A stretch of DNA of 64,000 nucleotides from positions 1-64,000 of the forward strand of contig NZ_JACZCQ010000001.1 in the NCBI RefSeq assembly GCF_014904705.1. Reading direction: 5' to 3'. The stretch is from Nisaea sediminum. GTDB taxonomy: Bacteria; Pseudomonadota; Alphaproteobacteria; Thalassobaculales; Thalassobaculaceae. The notes below the pieces were generated by a model. The model was not told where the DNA came from, ran no database searches, and saw only the letters and a program-made list of their open reading frames with translations. Position numbers and translations under genes: made by a program. Each line of letters begins with the position of its first letter. Positions within the stretch are counted from its first letter, which is position 1. Shown piece by piece: positions 42,762 to 51,389 of the stretch.

Positions 42762-45700
42762 ATGCATTTCGAGACCCGGCTCTGGCAATTTACCGAAGGC
42801 GTCCGCGGACGCATTTCCTGGGCGATCCTGATCGGCCTGCTCGGGGTCACTCTCGGCGTCGCGCGCCTCGGTCTCCTCGGCTGGCTCATCGGACAGGTCT
42901 TCGCCGGGAAGTCGCTGGAGGAACTCTGGCCCGCGATCGCGGGTATCGCGGTGGTGATGATCGCCCGGGGATGGGTCGAACAGTGGCGCAACATGGTGGC
43001 GCACGAGACTGCGGCCAAGGTGCAGATCAGCCTCCGTCGCAAGGTCTACGACAAGCTTGCCAGCCTCGGCCCGGCCTATGTCGGTCGTGAGCGCTCCGGC
43101 GCCATCTCGCTTGCCCTGACCGATGCAGTCGACCGGCTCGAGGTCTATTTCGGCCAGTATCTGCCGCAGCTTGCGGTCTCGCTGCTGACACCCGTTCTGA
43201 TCTTCGCCTTCGTCGCCTGGATCGACCTGCCGGTCGCGTTGGTCATGCTCGGCTTCGCGCTTGTCGCTGTCTTCGCCCCCTCGCTCTGGCACAGTTCGAA
43301 CGAGAAGAGCGCCCGCCGCCGCCAGCAGGCCTATGCCTCCTTCGCCTCGGAGTTCCTGGACAGCCTGCAGGGCCTCGCCACGCTGAAGGCCTTCGGGCAG
43401 AGCCGGGCACGCGGCGATGTGCTGGAAGTGAAGGCGCGAGAAGTCTTCCGCAGCACCATGTGGGTGCTGAGCGGCAACGTCCTCGCTCGCGGCATCACCG
43501 ACAGCTCCATCGCCTGCGGCGCGGCCGCGGCGCTTGCGCTCGGCGCCTTTCGGGTGACCGAGGGGCAGCTCGAACTGACCTCGCTGCTCGTCATCCTGAT
43601 GCTCGGCGTCGAGGTTTTCCGGCCGATGCGGGAACTGCGCAACGTGCTGCACGAGGGCATGGTCGGGCTTTCGGCGGCCAAAGGCATCTACCGGGTGCTC
43701 GACGGCGAACCGGACGTCGAGGACGCGCTCTCGGCCGCCACCGGCAAGCTCGAGCCCTTGATCACATTCGAGCATGTCGGCTTCCGCTATCCGGGCAATC
43801 AGCGCACCGTGCATGATGGGCTCGACTTCACCGTGAAGCCGGGCGAACGCATCGGTCTCGTCGGGCCGAGCGGCTGCGGCAAGAGCTCCGTCGTCCGCCT
43901 GCTGCTGCGCTTCTTCGACCCGGTCGAGGGCCGCGTCCTGCTCGGCGGCAAGCCGCTGAACGAGCTCTCCTTCGAGCAGATCCGCTCGATGATCTCAGTG
44001 GTCAATCAGGACACCTTCCTTTTCCATGGCACGGTCGAGGAGAATATCCGCATGGGCGATCCGGGGGCGGACCATGCCGCCGTCGTCGCGGCCGCCAAGG
44101 CGGCGAACATCCACGATTTCATCGAGGGCCTGCCGGATGGGTACCGCACCGTGATCGGCGAGCGCGGGATCAAGCTCTCCGGCGGCCAGCGCCAGCGTGT
44201 TGCCATCGCCCGGGCGCTGCTGCGCGACACCCCAATCCTCGTGCTCGACGAGGCGCTCTCGGCGGTGGATGCCGAGAACGAGGCGGTGATCCAGGACGCG
44301 CTCAACCGGTTGATGAAGGGCCGCACCACGCTGGTCCTCGCGCACCGGCTTTCCAGCGTGATCGATTGCGACCGCATTCTCGTCCTCGACCATGGCAAGG
44401 TGGCCGAGGAGGGGACCCACGCCGCACTCATGAAGGCGGGCGGTCTCTATGCCGGCCTGATGGCGGAGCAGGCGCGCGAGGCCGCCGCCGCGAGGACGGC
44501 AGAGCCGGTCGCGCGCGAGGCCGCCGCCGCGAGGACGGCAGAGCCGGTCGCGCGCGAGGAAGCACCGAAGCCGGACGCCGAGACCCTTTCCGACACTCCG
44601 GGCGGGGCCGTGCAGGCGCCGACCGAGGGCATCATCAAGGCCGAGGGGCTCAGCTGGTTCCAGGTCGTGGTCGAACTGATGAAGGTGATCATGCCTTGGA
44701 AGGGGAGGCTCATCTTCACCTTCCTCTTCGGCGTCCTCCGGGTCGTCGGTTTCATCGGCGTCGGCGTGCTCAGCGCGCTGGTCGTGCTGGCCCTGAAGAA
44801 CGGCGAGGACTTCACGCCCTGGCTCTGGGGGCTCGCCGCGGTCGCGCCGCTTTCCGGCGTGCTGCACTGGCTGGAGTCCTGGCTCGCCCATGACATGGCC
44901 TTCCGGTTGCTCGCGGAGATGCGGGTGGAGGCCTATCGCAAGCTCGACGCGCTCGCGCCTGCCTATCTCGTCCGCCGCCGCACCGGCGACCTGATGACGC
45001 TGGTCACCCACGATATCGAGCTGGTGGAGTATTTCTTCGCCCACACTGTGGCGCCCGCCTTCGTCGCCATCCTGGTGCCCGGCTGCGTGCTGCTCTGGCT
45101 TGGCGCGGCAAGCCCGGCGCTGGCCCTCGCGCTCACACCGTTCCTGCTCGCGGTCGGGATCAGTCCCTTCCTGATGCGCGGTCGGGTCGACCGGCTCGGC
45201 TCGGAAGCGCGGGAAGCCTCGGGCGAACTCGGCGCCTTCGCGGTGGACAGCGTGCAGGGCCTCGGCGAGATCGTGGCCTTCCAGCAGGAAGCGGAGCGTG
45301 GCGAAAAGCTGGACCGGCTCGGGCAGCGCCACGTCGATCTTCGCCTGCCGTTCTTCCGGGAACTGACGGCGCAGCAGAGCCTTCTGGAGGCACTGACCGG
45401 TCTTGGCGGCCTTGCCATCGTCGTGACCGGCGCCGCGCTTGCCGCAGCGGGAACGATCGATGCCGGTGTCCTGCCGTTGCTGACCATCCTCGCCATGGCG
45501 GCTTTCCTGCCGGTCTCCGAGATCGCGCAGATCGGCCGTCAGCTCGCCGACACGCTCGGCTCCACCCGAAGGGTCTACGGGCTCTGGAACGAGCCGGTGC
45601 CGGTGAAGGACGGACCGGGTGTGGCCGCCAAAGACGGTCCGGTCTCGCTGGCGCTGGAGAAGGTGGATTTCCGCTATCCCGGGCAGAACCGGCGCGCGAT

Positions 45701-46385
45701 CCGCGATTTCACGCTGGAGATCCCGGCGGGCAAGACAGTGGCACTGGTCGGCACCTCGGGCGCCGGCAAGACCACGCTGGCGCAGATGCTGATGCGGTTC
45801 TGGGATCCGGATGCCGGCAAGGTTTTGATGAACGGCACGGACCTCCGCGACTACAGGCTCGACGAGCTGCGCAGCCGGATCGCGCTGGTCGCTCAGGACA
45901 CCTACCTTTTCAACGACACGCTCCGCGCCAACATCCTGCTGGCGAAGCCGGGGGCGAGCGAGGAGGAGCTAAGGGCGGCGGTGCGCCATGCCTCGCTGGA
46001 GGACCTGGTGGCGATGCTGCCGGAGGGACTCGACACCCCTGTCGGGGAGCGCGGGACCAGCCTCTCAGGAGGTCAGCGCCAGCGCGTTGCCATCGCCCGG
46101 GCGTTTCTCAAGGACGCGCCGGTGCTGATCCTCGACGAGGCGACCTCGCATCTCGACGCGGTGAACGAGCGTGCGGTCCGCGTCGCCCTCGACCGGCTGC
46201 AGTCCGACCGCACCACGGTGGTCATCGCCCACCGCCTCTCGACCATCCGCGACGCCGACCTGATCGCGGTGCTGAGCGAGGGCGCGCTGATGGAGACGGG
46301 CACGCACGACGAGCTGGTGGCGAAGGGCGGGCTCTATGCGAAGCTGGTCTCGCACCAGCTCGCGTCGGCGGTGGCGGCGGAGTAA
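42762..46385 (+). CDS. Fused double ABC exporter (two TMD-NBD units in one chain), CydDC-like
   Basis: About 1207 residues from the ATG at 42762, with AGGGGA upstream; an in-frame ATG at 42732 lacks a site. The chain holds two complete exporter halves. Half 1: membrane domain from residue ~10, Walker A GPSGCGKSS, signature LSGGQRQRVAIARAL, Walker B ILVLDEALSAVD. A ~60-residue Ala/Glu-rich linker follows (with a 39-bp duplication), then half 2: membrane domain and Walker A GTSGAGKTT, LSGGQRQRVAIARAF, VLILDEATSHLD. The closest known relatives by look are CydD/CydC, thiol exporters for cytochrome bd assembly, but those are separate chains and no cydAB is near. Export of a thiol or another small molecule is inferred. 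Confidence 0.88.
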   Translation: MHFETRLWQFTEGVRGRISWAILIGLLGVTLGVARLGLLGWLIGQVFAGKSLEELWPAIAGIAVVMIARGWVEQWRNMVAHETAAKVQISLRRKVYDKLASLGPAYVGRERSGAISLALTDAVDRLEVYFGQYLPQLAVSLLTPVLIFAFVAWIDLPVALVMLGFALVAVFAPSLWHSSNEKSARRRQQAYASFASEFLDSLQGLATLKAFGQSRARGDVLEVKAREVFRSTMWVLSGNVLARGITDSSIACGAAAALALGAFRVTEGQLELTSLLVILMLGVEVFRPMRELRNVLHEGMVGLSAAKGIYRVLDGEPDVEDALSAATGKLEPLITFEHVGFRYPGNQRTVHDGLDFTVKPGERIGLVGPSGCGKSSVVRLLLRFFDPVEGRVLLGGKPLNELSFEQIRSMISVVNQDTFLFHGTVEENIRMGDPGADHAAVVAAAKAANIHDFIEGLPDGYRTVIGERGIKLSGGQRQRVAIARALLRDTPILVLDEALSAVDAENEAVIQDALNRLMKGRTTLVLAHRLSSVIDCDRILVLDHGKVAEEGTHAALMKAGGLYAGLMAEQAREAAAARTAEPVAREAAAARTAEPVAREEAPKPDAETLSDTPGGAVQAPTEGIIKAEGLSWFQVVVELMKVIMPWKGRLIFTFLFGVLRVVGFIGVGVLSALVVLALKNGEDFTPWLWGLAAVAPLSGVLHWLESWLAHDMAFRLLAEMRVEAYRKLDALAPAYLVRRRTGDLMTLVTHDIELVEYFFAHTVAPAFVAILVPGCVLLWLGAASPALALALTPFLLAVGISPFLMRGRVDRLGSEAREASGELGAFAVDSVQGLGEIVAFQQEAERGEKLDRLGQRHVDLRLPFFRELTAQQSLLEALTGLGGLAIVVTGAALAAAGTIDAGVLPLLTILAMAAFLPVSEIAQIGRQLADTLGSTRRVYGLWNEPVPVKDGPGVAAKDGPVSLALEKVDFRYPGQNRRAIRDFTLEIPAGKTVALVGTSGAGKTTLAQMLMRFWDPDAGKVLMNGTDLRDYRLDELRSRIALVAQDTYLFNDTLRANILLAKPGASEEELRAAVRHASLEDLVAMLPEGLDTPVGERGTSLSGGQRQRVAIARAFLKDAPVLILDEATSHLDAVNERAVRVALDRLQSDRTTVVIAHRLSTIRDADLIAVLSEGALMETGTHDELVAKGGLYAKLVSHQLASAVAAE
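44472..44559 (+). repeat. 39-bp perfect tandem duplication in the exporter linker
   Basis: A 39-bp unit (44472-44510) is repeated exactly (44511-44549), and the first ten bases recur once more. It encodes two copies of AREAAAARTAEPV within the linker between the two halves of the ABC exporter. The frame is preserved. The unit number probably varies between strains by slippage. Confidence 0.92.
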
Positions 46386-46407
46386 TCGCGCTGCACACCC
46401 AACAAAG

Positions 46408-46492
46408 GTCGTCATTCCCGCGAACGCGGGGACCCAGGGAACACATGCTCGCTCTACGATCCCTGGGTCCCCACTTGCGTGGGGATGACGAC
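46408..46492 (-). repeat. ~86-bp palindromic interspersed repeat, copy 2 (inverted)
   Basis: The reverse complement of this copy aligns with copies 1 and 3; its right arm is identical to that of copy 3 over 37 bases. The inner hairpins are CCCCAC-GCAA-GTGGGG and CCCGCG-TT-CGCGGG (on the minus strand). On the plus strand it is followed by GTTTTTC, just after the ABC exporter gene, and may terminate that transcript. Confidence 0.88.
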
Positions 46493-46503
46493 TGTTTTTC
46501 AGT

Positions 46504-46788
46504 TCAGAACAGATCCGGATAGAGATCGCGCCAGCGCGGGTTCTGCCGCTCGATCAGTTCGAGCTTCCAGCGGCGGCGCCATTTTTTGACTTGCCGCTCG
46601 CGCCGAACCGCATTTTCCATGGTCTCATGCGGCTCGAAATAGACGAGCGTCTTGACGCCATACTGTGCCGTGAAGCCGCCGGCCATCCCGTGTTTGTGCT
46701 GCGCGACCCGGGCCGTCAGGTCTGACGTGACGCCCGTGTAGAGCGTTCCGTTGCGCTTGCTGGCGAGGATGTAAAGAAATGGCCGCAT
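46504..46788 (-). CDS. Single-domain GIY-YIG nuclease family protein
   Basis: A 94-residue protein that is little more than one GIY-YIG domain. It has the strand pair FLYILASKRNG and TLYTGVTSDLTARVAQHKHG (YIL...YTG), the following AQYGVKTLVYFEPHETMENAVRRERQVKKWRR with the expected Glu and basic helix (quoted in part: HETMENAVRRERQVKKW), and a short C-terminus. Such domains cut DNA using one metal ion; stand-alone versions are widespread but their role is unclear. The gene lies between two palindromic repeats in inverted orientation and may act on them (inference). Confidence 0.87.
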   Translation of the reverse strand: MRPFLYILASKRNGTLYTGVTSDLTARVAQHKHGMAGGFTAQYGVKTLVYFEPHETMENAVRRERQVKKWRRRWKLELIERQNPRWRDLYPDLF

Positions 46789-46832
46789 GTCCGCTCAATG
46801 GGACGGATTGGCCATTTATTCCCAACATAACG

Positions 46833-46919
46833 GTCGTCATCCTCACGCAAGTAGGGACCCAGGGGAACGTAGGGCGGTGACCGTGTTCCCTGGGTCCCCG
46901 CGTTCGCGGGAATGACGAC
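46833..46919 (+). repeat. ~86-bp palindromic interspersed repeat, copy 3
   Basis: Same orientation as copy 1. Begins GTCGTCATCCTCACGCAAG and ends CGCGGGAATGACGAC. It is followed on the plus strand by GTTTTTTT. It lies immediately upstream of the GIY-YIG gene start (on the minus strand) and downstream of the M20 peptidase gene. Confidence 0.88.
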
Positions 46920-46960
46920 CGTTTTTTTGGCTTGAGCTTTGTGGGCTGAAAAAGCTGCCG

Positions 46961-48118
46961 CTACTCAAGCGTCTCCAAGAGCCGCACCCACATCTTCGCG
47001 CGGGGCTCCAGAGAGGAGAAATAGATCTTCTCTTCGAGCGTATGCGCGCCCGCGCCGTCGGCGCCGAGGCCGTCGAGGGTGGGGACGCCGAGAGCCGCCG
47101 TGAAGTTGCCGTCGCTGCCGCCGCCGGTCGTGACGGTGGCCTCGAGCGCGAGGCCGGCTTCGGCGGCGCATTTCTTGGCATGTTCGAAGAGCTTCATGCT
47201 CTCTTCGCTCGCCTCGAAAGGCGGGCGGTTCATGCCGCCGGTGACCTCGACCATGACGTCCGGATTCTGCGCCTTGAGGGCGAGCATCTTGGCCGTCATC
47301 TCCTCGCCGTCCTCCTTGGTGAGGACGCGCAGGTCGATCTCGGCGACCACGTCGCGCGCGACCACGTTCACCGCGGTGCCGCCGCTGATCAGGCCGACAT
47401 TGGTGGTGATCCCGCGTTCGTAATCGACCATCGCGTCCACCGCCTTGATCTGGTTGGCGAGTTCGCTGATGGCGCTGCGGCCCTTCTCATGGTGTCCACC
47501 TGCGTGCGACGGGCGGCCGGTGATCTTCATCACGAAGCGGCCGACGCCCTTGCGCGAGACCACGACCTTGCCGCCGTCGCGCGCGGGCTCGGTGACCAGC
47601 ACGTATTTCGCCTTGCGGGCCTCTTCCTCGATGATCTCCTGGGAGATCGGGCTGCCGACCTCCTCCTCCGAAACGTAGAGGAAGGTCACCGGCAGTTTCG
47701 TCGTCCGGCCGAGGCGCTGCAGATGGCGGTAGGCGTAATAGGGCAGGTAGGCGCCGGACTTCATGTCGTAGATGCCGGGGCCGTAGATCTCGTCGCCCTC
47801 GCGGCGGATCTTGAGCTCACCCTCCTTGACGCCGATCGGATGCACCGTGTCGATATGGCTGAGCACCAGAATGCCCTTCTCGCCGGAGCCGTTCTCGGTG
47901 CGGGCGCGGACGATGTCGCCATAGCCGTCCCGCCCTGCAGTCCGTTCGATGGCGAGGCCGAGGCCGGCATAGAGACCCTGGACCTTGTCCGCGACCTTGT
48001 TGACGGCCGCCGCGTCGGTGGTCGGGCTCTCCGCCTCGACCCAGTCGAGGATGCCGTCCAGGATCTCTTCGGGCTCGATTTTCGGGGTGTTGGATTGGGC
48101 GCTGGAGTCCGTGCTCAT
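46961..48118 (-). CDS. M20-family metallopeptidase (carboxypeptidase G2/ArgE-like)
   Basis: A 385-residue zinc peptidase of normal length. First metal ligands are in ILVLSHIDTVHPIG (His, with the nearby Asp) and GPGIYDMKSGAYLP (bridging Asp). The catalytic Glu and next ligand are in FLYVSEEEVGSP, and SHAGGHHEKGRS with TGRPSHAGG marks the dimerisation-domain His. It should hydrolyse an amide or peptide bond with a free carboxylate, such as glutamate N-acyl derivatives. It is a single gene convergent with nothing on its downstream side except the palindromic repeat. Confidence 0.9.
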   Translation of the reverse strand: MSTDSSAQSNTPKIEPEEILDGILDWVEAESPTTDAAAVNKVADKVQGLYAGLGLAIERTAGRDGYGDIVRARTENGSGEKGILVLSHIDTVHPIGVKEGELKIRREGDEIYGPGIYDMKSGAYLPYYAYRHLQRLGRTTKLPVTFLYVSEEEVGSPISQEIIEEEARKAKYVLVTEPARDGGKVVVSRKGVGRFVMKITGRPSHAGGHHEKGRSAISELANQIKAVDAMVDYERGITTNVGLISGGTAVNVVARDVVAEIDLRVLTKEDGEEMTAKMLALKAQNPDVMVEVTGGMNRPPFEASEESMKLFEHAKKCAAEAGLALEATVTTGGGSDGNFTAALGVPTLDGLGADGAGAHTLEEKIYFSSLEPRAKMWVRLLETLE

Positions 48119-48149
48119 GGGCGCGCGGCCTTTCGTTCGGATGCTGGTT

Positions 48150-49958
48150 TTATGCTGCGTCTTCCGGCGGGAGCCGCCGGAAGCTGACGGGATTGCTGAA
48201 GCCTCTTATAGCTTGTCGGTCCTGCTCCATCCATTGCGAATTCAGAATGTCCGCCGCCGCCGGATCGGCGGCAATGGTTTCGCTGACGACGATCTCTCCC
48301 GGCCGCGCCTCGCCCTGCAGGCGGGCCGCCATGTTCACCGTGCCGCCGAAATAATCGAGCCGTCCGTTGAGGGTGACGGCAATGCAGGGGCCGGCATGGA
48401 GCCCGAGCTTGAGGCCGATCGGCGAGCCCCGGTGCTGGCGGTTGAAGTCCCGCACATGGGCGCGGATGTCGAGTGCGGCGGCGAGCGCGCTCTCCGGCTC
48501 GGTGAAGGCCGCCATCACCGCATCTCCGATGGTCTTCACCACGCCGCCGTCATGCTCGCGGACGATGCGGGAGAGAAAGTCGAAATGCTCGCGCACAAGG
48601 CCGTAGGCCGGAGCGTCGCCGATCCGCTCGTAAAGCGCGGTCGAACCGGAAAGGTCGGTGAACATCAGCGCGATATGGGCAATGCCGACCTCATCGCCGC
48701 CGCGCAGCACGTCCTCGGCGAAGAGATGGCGGAAGGCCTGCATGGTGGTCACCCGATGCGCGGTCAGCGCGTCCTCGGCCCAGTCGCGCGCCTCGACAAT
48801 GACGACCCGTGGACGGGCGCAGCGGTTTCGAAGCGTGACTGTGCCGGTTTCGCCAGCCTCGGCGCCGACGGGGATATCGTCCTCTTCGATCGCTATGGCG
48901 GGAAAGCCGCCGCCCGAATAATCGATGATCCGTTCCGGCCCGGGCTCCAGCGTGCGGATGCGGTAGGAGCCGGGTGCGAGCACTGTCTCTACATTTTCGC
49001 TGCCGCCGGGCGCGACGCGGACCTGGAGGCGGACATGGGGCGTCGACATCGGGCCGAACAGGCAGAATTCGCCATGCACCACCTTGCGGATGCTGGCGGC
49101 CGGCTGGAAGGTCAGTTCGACATTGCGGGCGAAATCCCGGTCGTAGCTGACATTGCAGGAGGCGCAGTGCGCGCCCTGGGGCAGTTCGTCGAGGCTGGCC
49201 TCCGAGAGCTTGGCGCCCTTGCAACGCGGGCAGAGCAGGTCCCAGCGGCTTTCCAGTAACCCGTCCTTCACCGCCTCGAGGCACAGCTCGATGACGTGGC
49301 GTTCCTCTTCCTGCCACATCCGGGCGAGCTTCAGCGGCCGGATGCTCATCAGGTCGACCTCCTGGGCTGAGAGCAGCCAGTCGGCAAGCTTGCGCCCGAG
49401 ACCGTGCCCGTAGCGCGAGGCGTCCAGGCGACCAAGCGCGGTCTCGAGGCGCCGGCTGTGGGTCTCGTCGAGTGCCAGCGGTTCGGTCGGGTAGGGCGTT
49501 TCGACCTGTTCCTGCGCCCAGGCTTCCACCTGGTCGGCGACGCGGAAGAAATCGCGCTCGCTTGCCGCGAAGACGGCCTTGTGGGCGATCAGGCTGCCGA
49601 GCAGCCCGGCCGGCTCGACCTCGATGCGGTAGCGCACCGTGCAGCCGTCTCCTTCGTCGTCGAACCGCACGAAGACATTGAGCTGCTTGAGAGGGCCTTT
49701 CAGGAACAGGCGCCGGTGGCGGAACCAGCGCCCCGCGGCCCATTCCTGGGGAATGTCCTCCCAATGCAGCGTGAAGGGTCCGAGCTTCGCCGTGGCGAAG
49801 AAACGGACGCTGCTGTCCGGTTGAGGCTCTTCGCGGATCTCGTGTTTCGGTAGCCCGATGGATTCGTTGTACCGCTTGGTGTCGGCGAGCGCTTCCCACA
49901 CAAGCTCCCGCGGCGCCTCGAAATGCCGCACGAACTCCCGGGACAGCAGAGTGCTCAC
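48150..49958 (-). CDS. DUF5939-type class III adenylate/guanylate cyclase with SRPBCC and zinc-ribbon domains
   Basis: A 602-residue soluble protein starting at a GTG (49958) that overlaps the stop of the DUF455 gene. Residues ~5-150 look like an SRPBCC (START-like) domain: REFVRHFEAPRELVWEALAD, then FTLHWEDIPQEW. In the middle a zinc ribbon is formed by LLCPRCKGAKL and HCASCNVSYDRD. The C-terminal class III cyclase domain has the two metal Asp in ALMFTDLSGSTALYE and KTIGDAVMAAF, and transition-state Asn/Arg in GGTVNMAARLQGE. This mixed architecture is that of DUF5939 cyclases. The ligand of the SRPBCC domain is unknown. Confidence 0.88.
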   Translation of the reverse strand: MSTLLSREFVRHFEAPRELVWEALADTKRYNESIGLPKHEIREEPQPDSSVRFFATAKLGPFTLHWEDIPQEWAAGRWFRHRRLFLKGPLKQLNVFVRFDDEGDGCTVRYRIEVEPAGLLGSLIAHKAVFAASERDFFRVADQVEAWAQEQVETPYPTEPLALDETHSRRLETALGRLDASRYGHGLGRKLADWLLSAQEVDLMSIRPLKLARMWQEEERHVIELCLEAVKDGLLESRWDLLCPRCKGAKLSEASLDELPQGAHCASCNVSYDRDFARNVELTFQPAASIRKVVHGEFCLFGPMSTPHVRLQVRVAPGGSENVETVLAPGSYRIRTLEPGPERIIDYSGGGFPAIAIEEDDIPVGAEAGETGTVTLRNRCARPRVVIVEARDWAEDALTAHRVTTMQAFRHLFAEDVLRGGDEVGIAHIALMFTDLSGSTALYERIGDAPAYGLVREHFDFLSRIVREHDGGVVKTIGDAVMAAFTEPESALAAALDIRAHVRDFNRQHRGSPIGLKLGLHAGPCIAVTLNGRLDYFGGTVNMAARLQGEARPGEIVVSETIAADPAAADILNSQWMEQDRQAIRGFSNPVSFRRLPPEDAA

Positions 49959-50803
49959 GCGTCCCGCCCGCTATCCTGCTGCGCCTGGAATTCCTCGCCG
50001 AGCGGAACGTAGAAGGCGGCGGCGAAACCGGCGAGTTCGCGGGCCGGGACATTGAAGGGAGGCTTCACGCCGCCGCGGAAATGGGTGCGCACAAGGTGCT
50101 GCCAGGTCTCGATCCTGGGTTTGCCCTCGCGGTCGCAGACATGGTCGAACCAGCGCTTGCCGACGGCGACATGGGTGATCTCGTCGTCGAAGATCACCTG
50201 CAGGATCTCGGCGCTGGCATCGTCGCCGACTTCCCGCATCTTCTTGATCATCGCCGGCGTCACGTCGAGCCCCCGCGCCTCCAGCACCAGCGGCACGATG
50301 GAGAGTCGGGCGAGCAGGTCGGGCGCCGTCTCGGTCGCCGCCTGCCAGAGGCCGTCATGGGCGTTGAGCGCGCCGTAATGCGAGCCGAGCTCCTCCAGCC
50401 GGTCGGAGATCATCAGGAAATGTTTCGACTCGTCGTCGGCAACCTTCATCCAATCGATATAGAACCCCTCCGGCAGGCCGTGATCGGTGTAGCGGGCGAT
50501 CATGTCCCAGGAGAGATCGACGGCGTTCAGCTCGATATGGGCGAGCGCGTGCAGCAGGGCGATCCGGCCCGCGGGGGCTCCGGTGATCTTGCGCTTGGGC
50601 ACCTCGCGCGGCGGACGCAGGGCGGGTGTTTCCGGCCGGCCCGGGCGTTCCGGAGCCGTGGCGCTGCCGATACCTTGGAAGGCGCCCTCGCGCCAGGCGG
50701 CGACGGCGGCCCTGCCGAGCTTCGCTTTTTCGCGCGGATCGGCGGTCTCAAGGACGGCGACCGCCGCCTCGGCCAGTGTGGTGAATTCTTTTGCCTCGGA
50801 CAT
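49955..50803 (-). CDS. DUF455 (ferritin-like) family protein
   Basis: About 282 residues from the ATG at 50803. The ferritin-like iron ligands are visible as AHIELNAVDLSWDM, KVADDESKHFLMISDRL and VIFDDEITHVAVGKRW, i.e. repeated E/D...ExxH pairs. DUF455 proteins are ferritin-like diiron proteins of unproven role, sometimes annotated as rhamnosyltransferase-associated. An additional feature is the N-terminal Pro-rich linker after FQGIGSATAPERPGRP. It overlaps the cyclase start by four bases. It is divergent from hisI. Confidence 0.85.
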   Translation of the reverse strand: MSEAKEFTTLAEAAVAVLETADPREKAKLGRAAVAAWREGAFQGIGSATAPERPGRPETPALRPPREVPKRKITGAPAGRIALLHALAHIELNAVDLSWDMIARYTDHGLPEGFYIDWMKVADDESKHFLMISDRLEELGSHYGALNAHDGLWQAATETAPDLLARLSIVPLVLEARGLDVTPAMIKKMREVGDDASAEILQVIFDDEITHVAVGKRWFDHVCDREGKPRIETWQHLVRTHFRGGVKPPFNVPARELAGFAAAFYVPLGEEFQAQQDSGRDA

Positions 50804-50935
50804 GCCGTTGCGGTCCCTATCGCTTTCCCTCTTGATGGTTTTACGCGCTTGGAACCCTTTTGGTCCACTTTCGGCGACGTTGCGGCCGGCGCGTGGCACG
50901 GCCTATAACCGGGCCTGATATCTGGAGCATGTGTC

Positions 50936-51385
50936 ATGACAGCACAAAGCCTGTTTGCCGAGCGCGGGAGCAAGGCCGAGATCGAGGAAGGCAGCGCCTT
51001 CCAGCCGAAATTCGATGCGGATGGTCTGATCCCCTGTATCACCCAGCATGCCGAGACCGGTGAGGTGCTGATGTTCGCCTTCATGAACCGCGAAGCGCTG
51101 GCACGAACGCTCGAACTGGGCGAGGCGGTCTATTGGAGCCGGTCGCGGAACGAGATCTGGCACAAGGGTGCGACCAGCGGCCATGTGCAGAAGGTCGTAG
51201 AACTCAGGACCGACTGCGATCAGGACGTGGTGCTGCTCAGGGTGCTCTCGGGCCCCGCCTGCCATGTCGGCTATGACAGCTGCTTCTATCGCGCGGCGAC
51301 GGTCCAGGACGGCAGGGCGGTGCTGGCGGTGGTGAAGGACGGCAAGGCCTACGATCCGGATGCGGTCTACGGAAAGAAGGGTTGA
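50936..51385 (+). CDS. hisI: Phosphoribosyl-AMP cyclohydrolase HisI
   Basis: A 149-residue protein carrying the HisI signatures: [37 protein letters not shown] (the Trp-Lys-Gly-x-Thr-Ser-Gly core), [13 protein letters not shown] with Mg ligands and [11 protein letters not shown] with the zinc Cys. It opens the adenine ring in step three of histidine synthesis. The HisE function must be encoded elsewhere since there is no fused C-terminal domain. It lies just upstream of cytidine deaminase (4-base gap) on the same strand and diverges from the DUF455 gene. Confidence 0.95.
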   Translation: MTAQSLFAERGSKAEIEEGSAFQPKFDADGLIPCITQHAETGEVLMFAFMNREALARTLELGEAVYWSRSRNEIWHKGATSGHVQKVVELRTDCDQDVVLLRVLSGPACHVGYDSCFYRAATVQDGRAVLAVVKDGKAYDPDAVYGKKG

Positions 51386-51389
51386 GCCC

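Larger units (their letters stand above)
46407..46920. mobile_element. Putative miniature element: GIY-YIG nuclease gene between inverted palindromic repeats
   Basis: A 514-bp unit. The first 38 bases (46407-46444, beginning GGTCGTCATTCCCGCG) are an exact reverse complement of the last 38 (46883-46920). Each terminal repeat is one arm of an ~86-bp palindromic repeat that also exists alone at 41569. Inside there is only one gene, a 94-residue GIY-YIG protein. No target-site duplication is visible at the edges. Mobility by the nuclease is a hypothesis; the structure itself is read directly. Confidence 0.6.

Noticed and set aside
44472-44559. 39-bp tandem repeats considered as a CRISPR or VNTR array
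   Set aside because: There are only two adjacent copies with no spacers and they lie in frame inside the ABC exporter, so they are a coding duplication and not a CRISPR array.
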